Below, one piece after another: positions 44,492 to 52,505 of a DNA stretch of 64,000 nt. The stretch is from Nodosilinea sp. FACHB-141. GTDB taxonomy: Bacteria; Cyanobacteriota; Cyanobacteriia; Phormidesmidales; Phormidesmidaceae. The position numbers and the translations under genes are program-made. Numbering within the stretch: the first letter of the stretch is position 1; each line of letters opens with the position of its first letter. The notes beneath the pieces were generated by a model. It was not told where the DNA came from, did no database searches, and worked only from the letters and a program-made list of their open reading frames with translations. The DNA is taken from assembly GCF_014696135.1 (NCBI RefSeq), contig NZ_JACJPP010000022.1, positions 62,001-126,000 of the forward strand, written 5' to 3'.

Positions 44492-45199
44492 ATGGCTCAA
44501 ACATGGCTTTGGATTGGAGTAGGTTCTATGGCGCTGGGCGCTGCATTCTTTGGCTTTGGTGCCCACAGCGCTAAGACCGAAGGCTGGAGAAAGCTGTATA
44601 CCCTCAGCTTCTTTATCTGCTTGATTGCTAGTGCTTTGTATCTATCTATGGCGCTGGGCCAAGGTCAGCTCATGCTCAACGATCGCCCCACGGTTTGGGT
44701 GCGCTACATTACCTGGTCACTGTCTACGCCGCTGCTGCTGCTGATCTTTGCCTTTTTAGGCCACACTAGCCTGACGCTGACCGGCAGTTTGCTAGGAACC
44801 AACGCCTTTATGATTGCGACCGGGCTGGCGGGAGCCCTCTCCCCTGACCCTATCAACTACATTTGGTATGTCGTCAGCTGTGCAGCATATTTGGCTGCCG
44901 TCTACCTCCTGTTGGTGCCCTTTAGGCACGAGGCCGAGCGCAATCGCCCCCGTACCAAGAAGGTTTTTGGCCAGCTAGTTGCTGTTCATTTAATTCTCTG
45001 GACGGCTTACCCAATCGTTTGGATTTTAGCTCCCACTGGTATTGACGCCATTGGCCAGGATTTTGAAACTATGTTCTACACAATCTTAGATATCTCGTCT
45101 AAGGTTGGCTTCGGCCTGCTCTCGCTCAACACCTATAGCAAAATTGAGCATATTGGCGCTGCTACAAAAGATTTAGAACCCACGGCTTCGCTGCGATAA
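44492..45199 (+). CDS. Microbial rhodopsin, halorhodopsin-like (TSI motif)
   Basis: A 235-residue seven-helix retinal protein for the plasma membrane. The retinal lysine is K204 in DISSKVGFGLL, with counter-ion D200. Helix F has LILWTAYPIVWIL, nearly that of bacteriorhodopsin. Helix C reads RYITWSLSTPLLLLIF: R71 is kept, and the positions equal to bacteriorhodopsin Asp85, Thr89 and Asp96 are T74, S78 and I85. Loss of both proton-path aspartates with Thr-Ser in place is the pattern of light-driven chloride pumps (archaeal TSA, cyanobacterial TSD), so an inward anion pump is the best guess; a sensory role is possible. ATG 44492 lies nine bases after a HIP1 site. The neighbours are an HD protein upstream and small/DUF2267 proteins downstream. 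Confidence 0.93.
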   Translation: MAQTWLWIGVGSMALGAAFFGFGAHSAKTEGWRKLYTLSFFICLIASALYLSMALGQGQLMLNDRPTVWVRYITWSLSTPLLLLIFAFLGHTSLTLTGSLLGTNAFMIATGLAGALSPDPINYIWYVVSCAAYLAAVYLLLVPFRHEAERNRPRTKKVFGQLVAVHLILWTAYPIVWILAPTGIDAIGQDFETMFYTILDISSKVGFGLLSLNTYSKIEHIGAATKDLEPTASLR

Positions 45200-45543
45200 A
45201 GGGCGAGTTTTAGTAATTGACTTCCTGCCGATACTTGGGATGGGTATCGACAGAAAGTCACTTTAGTTGGCTCTAAAGAAATTGCTTCAAAATAACAGTT
45301 ACCTATTCAATTCACTGCATTTTTGCGAGGGATGGTTTGCAGAGCTAGGCGCGATCGCAGATCACAATCTTGCTAAGGGATGAGGTTAGCCAAACTGTGA
45401 TCTGCTCCTAATGACAGTGCTGGGCTTTATGATAGCCACGTTAACATCTCTTTAGAAATGTCGCAGTTGTTATAGATCGGGCGATCGCAGCTAATCATGA
45501 CGGGTCTTTGCCCTGCGACGGCTGTAATCACTACTTAATTACC
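45200..45543. other. Intergenic region after the rhodopsin gene, with an inverted repeat
   Basis: About 340 bases without a gene. It contains a perfect 10-base inverted repeat, GCAGATCACA at 45357-45366 and TGTGATCTGC at 45396-45405, separated by 29 bases. The inner ends carry TCACA and TGTGA, as in CRP-type sites but in the reverse order. No T run follows, so a classical terminator is unlikely. It may be a regulatory site for the next gene. Confidence 0.5.
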
Positions 45544-45834
45544 ATGACTGACCAAAATAACCGCTCTAACCAAGTTGGCAATCCTAAAGAGGCCGAACCG
45601 GGCCGTGGGGCTCCTGGCAATCAGTGGGCTGTGCAAACGGCTCAGTCAACCAACGTCAACCCTGCTGATGAAGTGATTCCATCTAATGTCGATGTGGAGA
45701 AAAATCGGCAGCAAATAGCAGACTACGCCGCCCAAGAAGAGGGAACTCTACCAACCTCCCATGGCTTCGTCATCGATGAGTCCGGCAGGATTGACAACTT
45801 TGCCGTTGAACCCCCTATGTACGTCGAAGAGTAG
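45544..45834 (+). CDS. Small acidic hydrophilic protein, unknown function
   Basis: A 96-residue protein with no signal peptide or membrane segment, rich in Asn, Gln, Asp and Glu (start MTDQNNRSNQVGNPKEAEPG; middle ADEVIPSNVDVEKNRQQIAD; end IDNFAVEPPMYVEE). The lack of hydrophobic residues in the first half suggests a disordered protein; only the C-terminal third (GFVIDESGRIDNFAVEPP) looks ordered. ATG 45544 is chosen over an alternative start at 45508. It precedes a DUF2267 gene by 73 bases in the same direction and could be in one transcript with it. It may be a stress-related protein, but this is only a guess. Confidence 0.65.
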   Translation: MTDQNNRSNQVGNPKEAEPGRGAPGNQWAVQTAQSTNVNPADEVIPSNVDVEKNRQQIADYAAQEEGTLPTSHGFVIDESGRIDNFAVEPPMYVEE

Positions 45835-45907
45835 CGCTCAGCCTTCATGGGTAGCAACGTTACCAAATAGAACTTTCTATTCACTCAAAAGTTACTAAGG
45901 AGGCGCT

Positions 45908-46783
45908 ATGCCAATTTCTATTCGAGATGATGTGGTGTTTATCATCCTCAGCAAGGTCAACGAATTTAATCAAGAAAATCAGCAGGGAGACATTGATTTT
46001 TCTTCTACCGATTTTACTGGTCTAGGATTGACTGAGTCCGATCTACTGGGACACCTAGACTATCTGAATCAGAGGCAGTATATCAAAGCCGAATTTAGCG
46101 GCAATGCCTATGCCAATCAAGAAGATGTGCCTAGCGTAGTAGATTCAGACGAGGTAGGATTTCGTGTGGCCAACACTTATGGTGCCGCAGACGGTCCCCT
46201 GCCTCACCTAATTGAGTTTAAGCGAGCTACGCTGACTGAAAAGGGTCAGCGCATGCTAGAAGACATGGAGCAAAACCCTCCTAAAGATATGGACAAAGGG
46301 CCAGCAGTGCCATTGCTCAACGAGCACTCGCCTTTCTTAGAGAAGGTCAAAATCAAGGGCGGTCTGCCTGATATCTACGATGCTCGCGATATTACCGAGA
46401 CCGTCTTTCGGGTAATGCGCGACGTAATGACCACCGCTGAAGCCGATCGCATAGCGGACGAGTTGCACAACGATGCACTACCCACCGACGAAAAAGCTCT
46501 GCAAATGGAGGTATCTGACCTCTGGAAAGACAGAAACCCCATTGTCGGCTTTTTGAGCCGTATCCGTCCGCCTCTAAAAGGGCCAGCTCCTCTGGGCATC
46601 GACTCTAAGCTGTTTTTGACGCGGGTGGATAACGAAGCCGGTGTGCCGAAGACGGTGAATGCGGAAATTGTGGTTTCCGCCGTGTTTTCAGCCACCAAAG
46701 ATGAGCTGTCCCAGGAGCGCATTCAGGCAGTTGCCGAGTGGCTGCCAGAAGGTAAAGTGCGCGAAATTTGGCAAGCGGCCTAG
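45908..46783 (+). CDS. DUF2267 domain protein with winged-helix-like N terminus
   Basis: A 291-residue soluble protein. Residues about 1-120 (DDVVFIILSKVNEFN, DLLGHLDYLNQRQYIKAEF, ATLTEKGQRMLEDM) follow the pattern of a winged helix with a three-stranded wing, ending with the TEKGQRML motif common in such folds. Residues about 150-291 form a DUF2267 domain: VFRVMRDVMTTAEADRIADE, then LWKDRNPIVGFLSRI, a second helical half and the LPEGKVREIW ending. DUF2267 proteins are often linked to stress or oxidative responses but have no proven function. The ribosome site AAGGAGG lies four to ten bases before ATG 45908, strong for this window, so high expression is likely. A terminator at 46914-46938 may end the unit. 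Confidence 0.8.
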   Translation: MPISIRDDVVFIILSKVNEFNQENQQGDIDFSSTDFTGLGLTESDLLGHLDYLNQRQYIKAEFSGNAYANQEDVPSVVDSDEVGFRVANTYGAADGPLPHLIEFKRATLTEKGQRMLEDMEQNPPKDMDKGPAVPLLNEHSPFLEKVKIKGGLPDIYDARDITETVFRVMRDVMTTAEADRIADELHNDALPTDEKALQMEVSDLWKDRNPIVGFLSRIRPPLKGPAPLGIDSKLFLTRVDNEAGVPKTVNAEIVVSAVFSATKDELSQERIQAVAEWLPEGKVREIWQAA

Positions 46784-46913
46784 TGCTATGGTCGCAAGGT
46801 GTGCGATCGCTCAGTGTGAAGCACCACTTGCGGCAAAAGCCCCCCTCAATAAGGCGACGCGCTGCGGTTAAGACCAGCTAGCCATAGTCAGCCTTCTGAC
46901 ACCGCCAGCGCCC

Positions 46914-46938
46914 ATGCCCCTACTAGGGGCTTTTTTTT
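46914..46938 (+). terminator. Rho-independent terminator after the DUF2267 gene
   Basis: The hairpin GCCCCTACTAGGGGC at 46916-46930 is followed at once by eight T residues. It lies 130 bases beyond the DUF2267 stop codon and 260 bases before the next gene. The rest of the gap (46784-47200) shows no gene; an AT-rich segment near 47000-47045 (TTTTTCGCTCTTC and TTGCTATAACT) probably holds the promoter of the next gene. Confidence 0.85.
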
Positions 46939-47200
46939 GCCTGCAGGAGGTGAAGTCTAGGCAGCCCAAAACGCCAAGGACTCAAGCCCATTGAGCATCT
47001 TTTCAATTTTTCGCTCTTCTATTTTCGTTCTTTTGCTATAACTTGTTGCTCAAGCACTGCCCCCCTTGCGGCACACACAACCCGCCTCTACCGGCTTCTT
47101 GGTCCGTTCGAGCCCATCCTGTAACCGATTTTGTAACCACGCCTCGCAGCGCTAAGGGGCTGGCTATGGTAATGGAGCAAAGCAAAACACTGTTGAGACT

Positions 47201-48088
47201 ATGGCTCCCTTACCTCTTCGAACCAAAACCCTAATCGCGCTGCTGGCCCTCGGTACGATCGCAACTCAAGGCATGGCAGCGGCCTGTATCGACCCCAACT
47301 TGGGAGTCGGCCAATTGCCAGAGCAGAGTGAACCTCGCCCTGCCCAGCCAGAACCCCGCCCCGCGCTAGAGCCAGAGCCCCGTCCAGGCAACTGGGAAGC
47401 AGCGACAGTTGAGGATCTGGTTACCCGAGCGATGAGCCGTCGCATCTTGCGAACCGTCGCCTCCGAGGTCGATCGCCCCATCTCTAGCCTACGTATTGCC
47501 GCCGCCGAAACCGCTACTTGGGATGGCTGCATGGGCATTTATGAGCCCGACCAGTTTTGCACTATGATTGCCATTTCGGGTCTGCGTCTCGTCGTCACCG
47601 ATGGCGACCAAAGCTGGGTCTACCATGCCCGCCGAGATGGCCGGGAAATGGTGCAAAACCCTACGGCCATCAGCCGCAACGGTCTCATTCCCGACTTTAT
47701 TCCCCCAGTGATGTCTGAGCCGGAAGCGGAACCCGAAGCTCATATCTTTCGCTCAGTTGAGTCGGGCAGCTTAACTGGTGCCCAATTGGAGACTGTGCTG
47801 CTCACCGACGGCCGACTTTTGCGGAAAGAGAACGGCAAGGTTGTGTCAGAACGGCAACTCTCGGCAGAGCAAGTAGCAGCCTTTGAACAGGTTTTAGAAG
47901 ACCAGCGCTTCCCCAACCTCAATCGCCTGCGCTATATCACCGACGCGGCCTTTGCCGATTACCCCACGGTGCAGCTATCGGCCATGCATTACGAAACCAC
48001 CTACATTGACCTGGCCATCGACGATGCTCCACCCGCGCTTCAAGCCGTAGTGCAGGCCTGGAGCGAGCTTACAGCCGAGGTTCAGTAA
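47201..48088 (+). CDS. Exported conserved protein with proline-rich linker
   Basis: A 295-residue protein with a signal peptide (TKTLIALLALGTIATQ then GMAAA at the cleavage site) and an early cysteine. A Glu/Pro/Arg-rich linker with repeated EPRP units spans about residues 45-63. The folded part has two sections: residues 65-165 (VEDLVTRAMSRRILRTVASE and SSLRIAAAETATWDGCMGIY; then GLRLVVTDGDQSWVYHARRDG) and residues 185-295 (LETVLLTDGRLLRKENGKVV, then LSAEQVAAFEQVLEDQRF). The second section resembles PepSY-unrelated plant and cyanobacterial lumen-like proteins, but I do not recognise a named family. ATG 47201 gives a good signal peptide. It probably works in the periplasm or thylakoid lumen. 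Confidence 0.68.
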   Translation: MAPLPLRTKTLIALLALGTIATQGMAAACIDPNLGVGQLPEQSEPRPAQPEPRPALEPEPRPGNWEAATVEDLVTRAMSRRILRTVASEVDRPISSLRIAAAETATWDGCMGIYEPDQFCTMIAISGLRLVVTDGDQSWVYHARRDGREMVQNPTAISRNGLIPDFIPPVMSEPEAEPEAHIFRSVESGSLTGAQLETVLLTDGRLLRKENGKVVSERQLSAEQVAAFEQVLEDQRFPNLNRLRYITDAAFADYPTVQLSAMHYETTYIDLAIDDAPPALQAVVQAWSELTAEVQ

Positions 48089-48300
48089 ACACCGGAGCTA
48101 AATCAGCAATCCTTGAGGGCGTAGCGTGCTGCATCCCCAAGGTTGCTGGTGAAACACCGCACGCAACCAGGAGTCGGTGTCAATGCGATCGCTAGCGCTC
48201 TATTCCTCAATTCAGTGGGATTAGAGCGCAGGCGATTAACCTAAACATTCGTTTTATGATCGGGTGAGTTGGTCATTGAGTAGATATCTAGGAGCGTGAC

Positions 48301-48708
48301 ATGGGAACTTGGTCAGTGGATGCCTTTGGCAATGATGACGCCGCCGATTGGGTCATTGAGCTGACAAAATCTGACGATCTATCGCTGGTCGAAGCGGCTA
48401 TCAACGGGGTGTCAGCTGAGAGCGATTATCTAGATGCGGCGGATGCGGCGATCGCATTAGCGGCAATTGAGGTGATTGCCCGACTCAACGGTAACTGGGG
48501 CGATCGCAATGCCTACACCGAACCGGTTGACGATTGGGTCGCGCAGGTCAATGTGCAGCCAGAGCCTACACTACTGGCGCAGGCGCGGGCGGCCATTGAT
48601 CGCATTTTGAGCGAAGACTCGGAGATGTTAGAACTGTGGCAAGATAGCGGCGATTACGAGGATTGGTTAGGGTCGGTAGAAAATCTGCGATCGCGCATTG
48701 GCGAATAA
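48301..48708 (+). CDS. DUF4259 family protein
   Basis: A 135-residue acidic soluble protein. The start MGTWSVDAFGNDDAADWVIE and the downstream AADAAIALAAIEVIARLNG are the known pattern of DUF4259, a family of small bacterial proteins without experimentally known function. The C-terminal helices (LLAQARAAIDRILSEDSEML and LELWQDSGDYEDWLGSVENL) fit too. ATG 48301 is preceded by TAGGAGCGTGAC. The next gene follows after 53 bases in the same direction, so both may share a transcript. Confidence 0.85.
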   Translation: MGTWSVDAFGNDDAADWVIELTKSDDLSLVEAAINGVSAESDYLDAADAAIALAAIEVIARLNGNWGDRNAYTEPVDDWVAQVNVQPEPTLLAQARAAIDRILSEDSEMLELWQDSGDYEDWLGSVENLRSRIGE

Positions 48709-48761
48709 ATAATTGATTTAGCTATCGGAGTTGTTCAAGGATATAGGCACTAGCACTGATT

Positions 48762-49214
48762 ATGCAGATATGGGTTGATGCCGACGCCTGCCCCAATGTA
48801 ATCAAAGAGATCCTGTTTCGGGCTGCCAAACGGGTTGAGCTCAAGACCACCTTGGTCGCCAATCAAGAGTTGCAAATTCCAGGTTCTTCCTACATTGAGT
48901 CTGTCCTGGTGCGATCGGGTTTAGATGTAGCAGATAGCTACATCGTGCAGCACTTACAATCTGGCGATTTGGTAATCACAGCCGATATTCCTCTAGCGGC
49001 TGAAGCCATTGAGAAAGGTGCCTATGCCCTCAACCCTCGAGGCGAATTTTACGATCGCGGCAATATTCGAGAGCGTCTATCTATGCGAAACTTTTTAAAT
49101 GAGCTTCGCAGCGGTGGAGTAGAAACTGGCGGCCCTCCTCCGTTTAGCCAAAGAGATACGGCGGCATTTGCCAATCAGCTCGATCGCTTTTTAACCAAAC
49201 ACAGAAATAAGTAG
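48762..49214 (+). CDS. YaiI/YqxD family protein (DUF188, UPF0178)
   Basis: A 150-residue protein of a widely conserved family with a NYN/PIN-like nuclease fold in which the acidic residues are partly kept. The N terminus [17 protein letters not shown] is the hallmark; [19 protein letters not shown] and [20 protein letters not shown] form the second conserved block, and the C terminus has the [17 protein letters not shown] motif. Activity has not been established for the family; RNA processing is suspected from the fold. ATG 48762 gives the exact family start. Confidence 0.92.
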   Translation: MQIWVDADACPNVIKEILFRAAKRVELKTTLVANQELQIPGSSYIESVLVRSGLDVADSYIVQHLQSGDLVITADIPLAAEAIEKGAYALNPRGEFYDRGNIRERLSMRNFLNELRSGGVETGGPPPFSQRDTAAFANQLDRFLTKHRNK

Positions 49215-49426
49215 TGATGCCCGATTACTGCCCACAATTGCAATCTTCATTTACTCATAATGCCGTAGGTTTAAATGCATAAGCTTCTCCTTTGATGGTG
49301 ACGATCGGTAGTTTAGCTAACTTTGGGTGAGATCAAGCCAAAGCCTAGCAAAGCAAACCTGAAGCAGTGGCGTTGATTCACAGGTTTAGCCGCAAAAACA
49401 CAGATGATATTATTTGAGGAGCGGCT

Positions 49427-49540
49427 ATGGAACCTAGGCAAAAGCAGCTTATTTTAACGACCGTAGCCATCAGCCTTTTAATGGTTATTGACGTGGCCTG
49501 TGTACCTGAATCTTTATCCCTTACGAACACTTCAAAATAA
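49427..49540 (+). CDS. Possible 37-residue single-pass membrane peptide
   Basis: A short open frame with ATG 49427 preceded by GAGGAGCGGCT, a good ribosome site. The product has a basic, polar start (MEPRQKQ) and one hydrophobic segment (LILTTVAISLLMVIDVA) followed by a short polar tail. It lies alone in a 700-base gap between genes. The combination of ribosome site and hydrophobic core makes a genuine micropeptide possible, but there is no homologue I recognise. The rest of the gap (49215-49426 and 49541-49912) shows no convincing gene; the minus-strand frame at 49654-49866 lacks protein-like features. Confidence 0.4.
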   Translation: MEPRQKQLILTTVAISLLMVIDVACVPESLSLTNTSK

Positions 49541-49912
49541 AGGGCCATTCACCAACGCTACGAGTTCCATAAACTCAAGATTGCCCTACGGCCACCTTTG
49601 GCAGAACCTGTGATGTTGGGTTTCCTGTTGTTTTAGCCGCCAATCAACTTGATTTAAGCGTTGTTGGATCGTCTGTTTTGCTCTGGAAACACTAGCTTGT
49701 CTACAAGACTTAAACCTAGGACACAGAACTTTACTTGGTCAATAGAGATGATAGAAGAGCCTAAGGGGGCAGAATTACGTATGAGGAGTAATGTAATGTG
49801 CAATACATAACCCCTCATATGACTGCTCTCTATGGTGCAGGCAGTCTCTCGTGCTGCTAATAACACACGCCATCACCCCTCTATAGCCTGGTAAGTACTG
49901 ATCTTCGACACT

Positions 49913-51709
49913 ATGTTCCACAGCAAGTTTCGAGCTCTCTTAAAGCGGCTGGCAAAGCTAATTGCCAACTTGGTCTGCTGGGTCGGTCACATCCCAACTA
50001 TCGATCAGCTGGAGGCTCAGCTACAAGATAAGTGCTATCAGCTCGAGACCATTGATGCCCAGGAAAAAGCGCTTTACCGAGTGATCAGCAAAATTCGAGC
50101 GTCCTTAGATGTGGACATGATTTTTCGCACTACTACTAAAGAAACTTGTAAGTTACTGCGAATAGAACGCATTGCCGTCTATCGTTTTTTTGATGATTGG
50201 GGAGGAGAATTTGTTGAAGATTTTGAATTTGCTGAACCAGGTTGGGATTTTGGCAGGCTAGGACAGAATACTGTCTGGAATGATTCATATCTGCAAGAGC
50301 ATCAGGGCGGTCGATATCGTGCCAATGAGTGCTTGGTAGTTTCTGATATTTATGCCGCAGATCTGTCGCAATGCCATATAGAGGTTTTGGAGCAGTTCCA
50401 CATTCGTGCCTATGCTACAGCACCTATTTTCATTGGGCAAAAATTGTGGGGGGTACTGGCTGCTTATCAACATTCGCAACCCTATGAATGGCAACATCAA
50501 GAAATTCAGTTTTTGTCTCAAGTTGCGAATCAACTCGGATTTGCGGTAAAACAAGCTGAATTAATGGCGACAACCGAACGCGAGGCCGAAGATTTGCGGC
50601 TGCTCAATGAGCAACAAGAGATTTTGTTTAAACTGATTGCCGACATTCGTGAGTCGCTCGATCTAAACACGTTGTTTAGAACGACAGCCCGCGAGGTGCG
50701 CAAAGCTCTACACACCGATCGAGTTGCCATTTTTCAATTCGATATCGATTCTCAATACAATTCCGGAGAGTTTGTCGCTGAGAATGTATTGCCAGAATAC
50801 GATTCAGCGATCGCTCTAAAAGTAAGCGATCACTGCTTTGGCAGTCAATATGCCGCTAGGTATCAGCAGGGGCAGATACAGGTCATATCAGAGCTCTCCC
50901 AGGCTGGACTCAATCAATGCCACGTAGAACTACTGAAGAGTTTTCAGGTCAAGGCCCAAATTGTTGTGCCCCTTATGAAAGGAGGTGACCTATGGGGATT
51001 GCTTTGCGTCCATCAATGCGATCGCCCTCGCGCTTGGAACCCAGCTGAAGTTAATTTTATTAAACAGTTAGCGGCTCAGTTTAGCGTTGCCTTACGCCAT
51101 GCCGATTTACTAGCCCAAGCTGACTCTAAGGCCGAGCAACTAGACCAAGCCCTTCAAGCCCTTAAGCAGGCCAACGAAAAGTTAGAAGAGTTAAGTAATC
51201 TTGACTCATTAACGCAAATTTCGAACCGTCGATTTTTTGATAAGTCCTTAAGAAGCGAATGGAAACGATTGCTGCGAACTGAGAAATACTTATCTCTCAT
51301 TTTATTTGATATTGACTACTTCAAAATTTACAACGATTGCTATGGGCACCTAGCAGGCGACCAATGCTTGATCGATATCACGCGAGCAACTCAACTTGTC
51401 CTTAAGCGTTCCTCAGACGTTCTAGCTCGCTATGGTGGAGAAGAGTTTGCTGTAGTTTTACCAGACACAGATCGAGTGGGAGCAGTCAAAATTGCCGAAG
51501 AAATTCGAGAAACCGTTAAAAGTTTGCAAATTCCTAATAAGTGTATGCAAACAGAGCATCCCTACGTCACAATTAGCCTAGGCATTGCCAGTCAGATTCC
51601 AATGGCTGGTCAATCGGTTCGAGATGTCATCCGTCGAGCTGACCAAGCGTTGTATCAAGCAAAGGCGAAAGGTCGCGATACGGTGGTTTGTGCGCCTCTC
51701 GCTCAATGA
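49913..51709 (+). CDS. Diguanylate cyclase with two cyanobacteriochrome-type GAF domains
   Basis: A 598-residue enzyme that should make cyclic di-GMP. Two GAF domains span about residues 48-220 and 235-400. Each has the bilin-binding Cys-His of cyanobacteriochromes: C154-H155 in ADLSQCHIEVLEQF and C336-H337 in GLNQCHVELLKSF. The second GAF also has a DXCF motif (D306-H-C-F309), the mark of blue/green or blue/teal photosensors with a second thioether bond; the first lacks it. The C-terminal GGDEF domain has GGEEF at 508-512 and an inhibitory RxxD site (R499 to D502). So light colour may set cyclic di-GMP level. An N-terminal helix carries basic residues and could touch the membrane. ATG 49913 begins the frame. 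The neighbours are unrelated. Confidence 0.9.
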   Translation: MFHSKFRALLKRLAKLIANLVCWVGHIPTIDQLEAQLQDKCYQLETIDAQEKALYRVISKIRASLDVDMIFRTTTKETCKLLRIERIAVYRFFDDWGGEFVEDFEFAEPGWDFGRLGQNTVWNDSYLQEHQGGRYRANECLVVSDIYAADLSQCHIEVLEQFHIRAYATAPIFIGQKLWGVLAAYQHSQPYEWQHQEIQFLSQVANQLGFAVKQAELMATTEREAEDLRLLNEQQEILFKLIADIRESLDLNTLFRTTAREVRKALHTDRVAIFQFDIDSQYNSGEFVAENVLPEYDSAIALKVSDHCFGSQYAARYQQGQIQVISELSQAGLNQCHVELLKSFQVKAQIVVPLMKGGDLWGLLCVHQCDRPRAWNPAEVNFIKQLAAQFSVALRHADLLAQADSKAEQLDQALQALKQANEKLEELSNLDSLTQISNRRFFDKSLRSEWKRLLRTEKYLSLILFDIDYFKIYNDCYGHLAGDQCLIDITRATQLVLKRSSDVLARYGGEEFAVVLPDTDRVGAVKIAEEIRETVKSLQIPNKCMQTEHPYVTISLGIASQIPMAGQSVRDVIRRADQALYQAKAKGRDTVVCAPLAQ

Positions 51710-51761
51710 ATGCGATCGCGATTGTTCCAACACCAGTTCTTGTTATTGAAAAATTAAAAAA

Positions 51762-51833
51762 AGCGGGTGATCGGACTCGAACCGACGACATTCAGCTTGG
51801 GAAGCTGACGTTCTACCACTGAACTACACCCGC
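51762..51833 (-). tRNA. tRNA-Gly (anticodon CCC)
   Basis: A 72-base tRNA on the minus strand; CCA is not encoded. The acceptor stem pairs GCGGGTG with CACCCGC, followed by discriminator U, as in other bacterial glycine tRNAs. The anticodon stem TCAGC/GCTGA encloses the loop TTCCCAA, giving anticodon CCC. The T loop reads GGTTCGAGTCC. It is the minor glycine isoacceptor for GGG codons. Confidence 0.95.
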
Positions 51834-52505
51834 AAGGATGCCACTGAGCAAGCAATGTTGCTAGCGAAATTTCATTATACGATTATTTGTTCAAGGTATA
51901 TTCCTTTGTCGAAGTTTTTGATCCAGCAGGCGGGCTAGAGCTAAGGGGGATTGCTAAAACGGCTCAAGCACTTTGCGATCGCCCTATTCATCCAGGTAAT
52001 GTAGGTAAACAACCCTGACATCACCAGGGTTAGAGGTAGTAAAGCTCCCAGCGCTGCGAGCGTCATGGAGCTGCGGGTTTCTCTCCCGGCTCTAGTTTCA
52101 AGGCGATCTGCACCAGCCCGGTGAGGGTCGCAATCGAGGTCATTGGTAATGAGGTGTGTCAATCCTGCTCACCGATGAACCAGCTGTGGTCGCCAGAGGG
52201 GCAGAAGAATAGAGATTCTGCGCAGTCACGCCCTTTGGCTAGCGGCTAGATAGGTTACGAAATATTGATTTCTCCGTGATGGCTTAACGCCTCGTAGCCT
52301 TGGGATCGCTTGATATATCTAGGAAATTGCTTCCTCAACCAGTTTCCAGGGGCCAAGCTCATGATTTTTACTGATTTGAATCACACACCTGAATAGGGAA
52401 GGTTTGGTCTAATAGCATAGATATATACTGCGTGAGCTTTGTTCACCCCGTCGTCACTGCTCTCTCACGCCAACGGCTCGACTCTTTAAAAGGCAGGTCT
52501 TGGGA
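51834..52505. other. Mostly non-coding region after tRNA-Gly
   Basis: About 670 bases with at most one small gene on the minus strand (51941-52066, listed separately). An AT-rich stretch TAGCATAGATATATACTG at 52413-52430 resembles a promoter -10 region for the HD-domain gene that starts at 52506. No other gene, RNA or repeat was recognised. Confidence 0.4.
51941..52066 (-). CDS. Possible small single-pass membrane protein
   Basis: A 41-residue open frame from ATG 52066. The product has a hydrophobic segment (LAALGALLPLTLVMSGLFTYI) with an aromatic/positive edge (TWMNRAIAKC), a plausible topology for one of the many small membrane proteins of cyanobacteria such as subunits of photosynthetic complexes. 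I could not match it to PsbX, PsbY, PetN or similar. No clear ribosome site precedes it. The frame is also open upstream to 52162. It may be chance. Confidence 0.3.
   Translation of the reverse strand: MTLAALGALLPLTLVMSGLFTYITWMNRAIAKCLSRFSNPP

Noticed and set aside
44492-45199. Proton-pumping function for the rhodopsin
   Set aside because: Both proton-path aspartates of helix C are replaced (T74 and I85), which argues for an anion pump or sensor instead.
49654-49866. Minus-strand frame of 70 codons upstream of the GAF-GGDEF gene
   Set aside because: No ribosome site, signal or family pattern, and it overlaps the probable promoter of the next gene.
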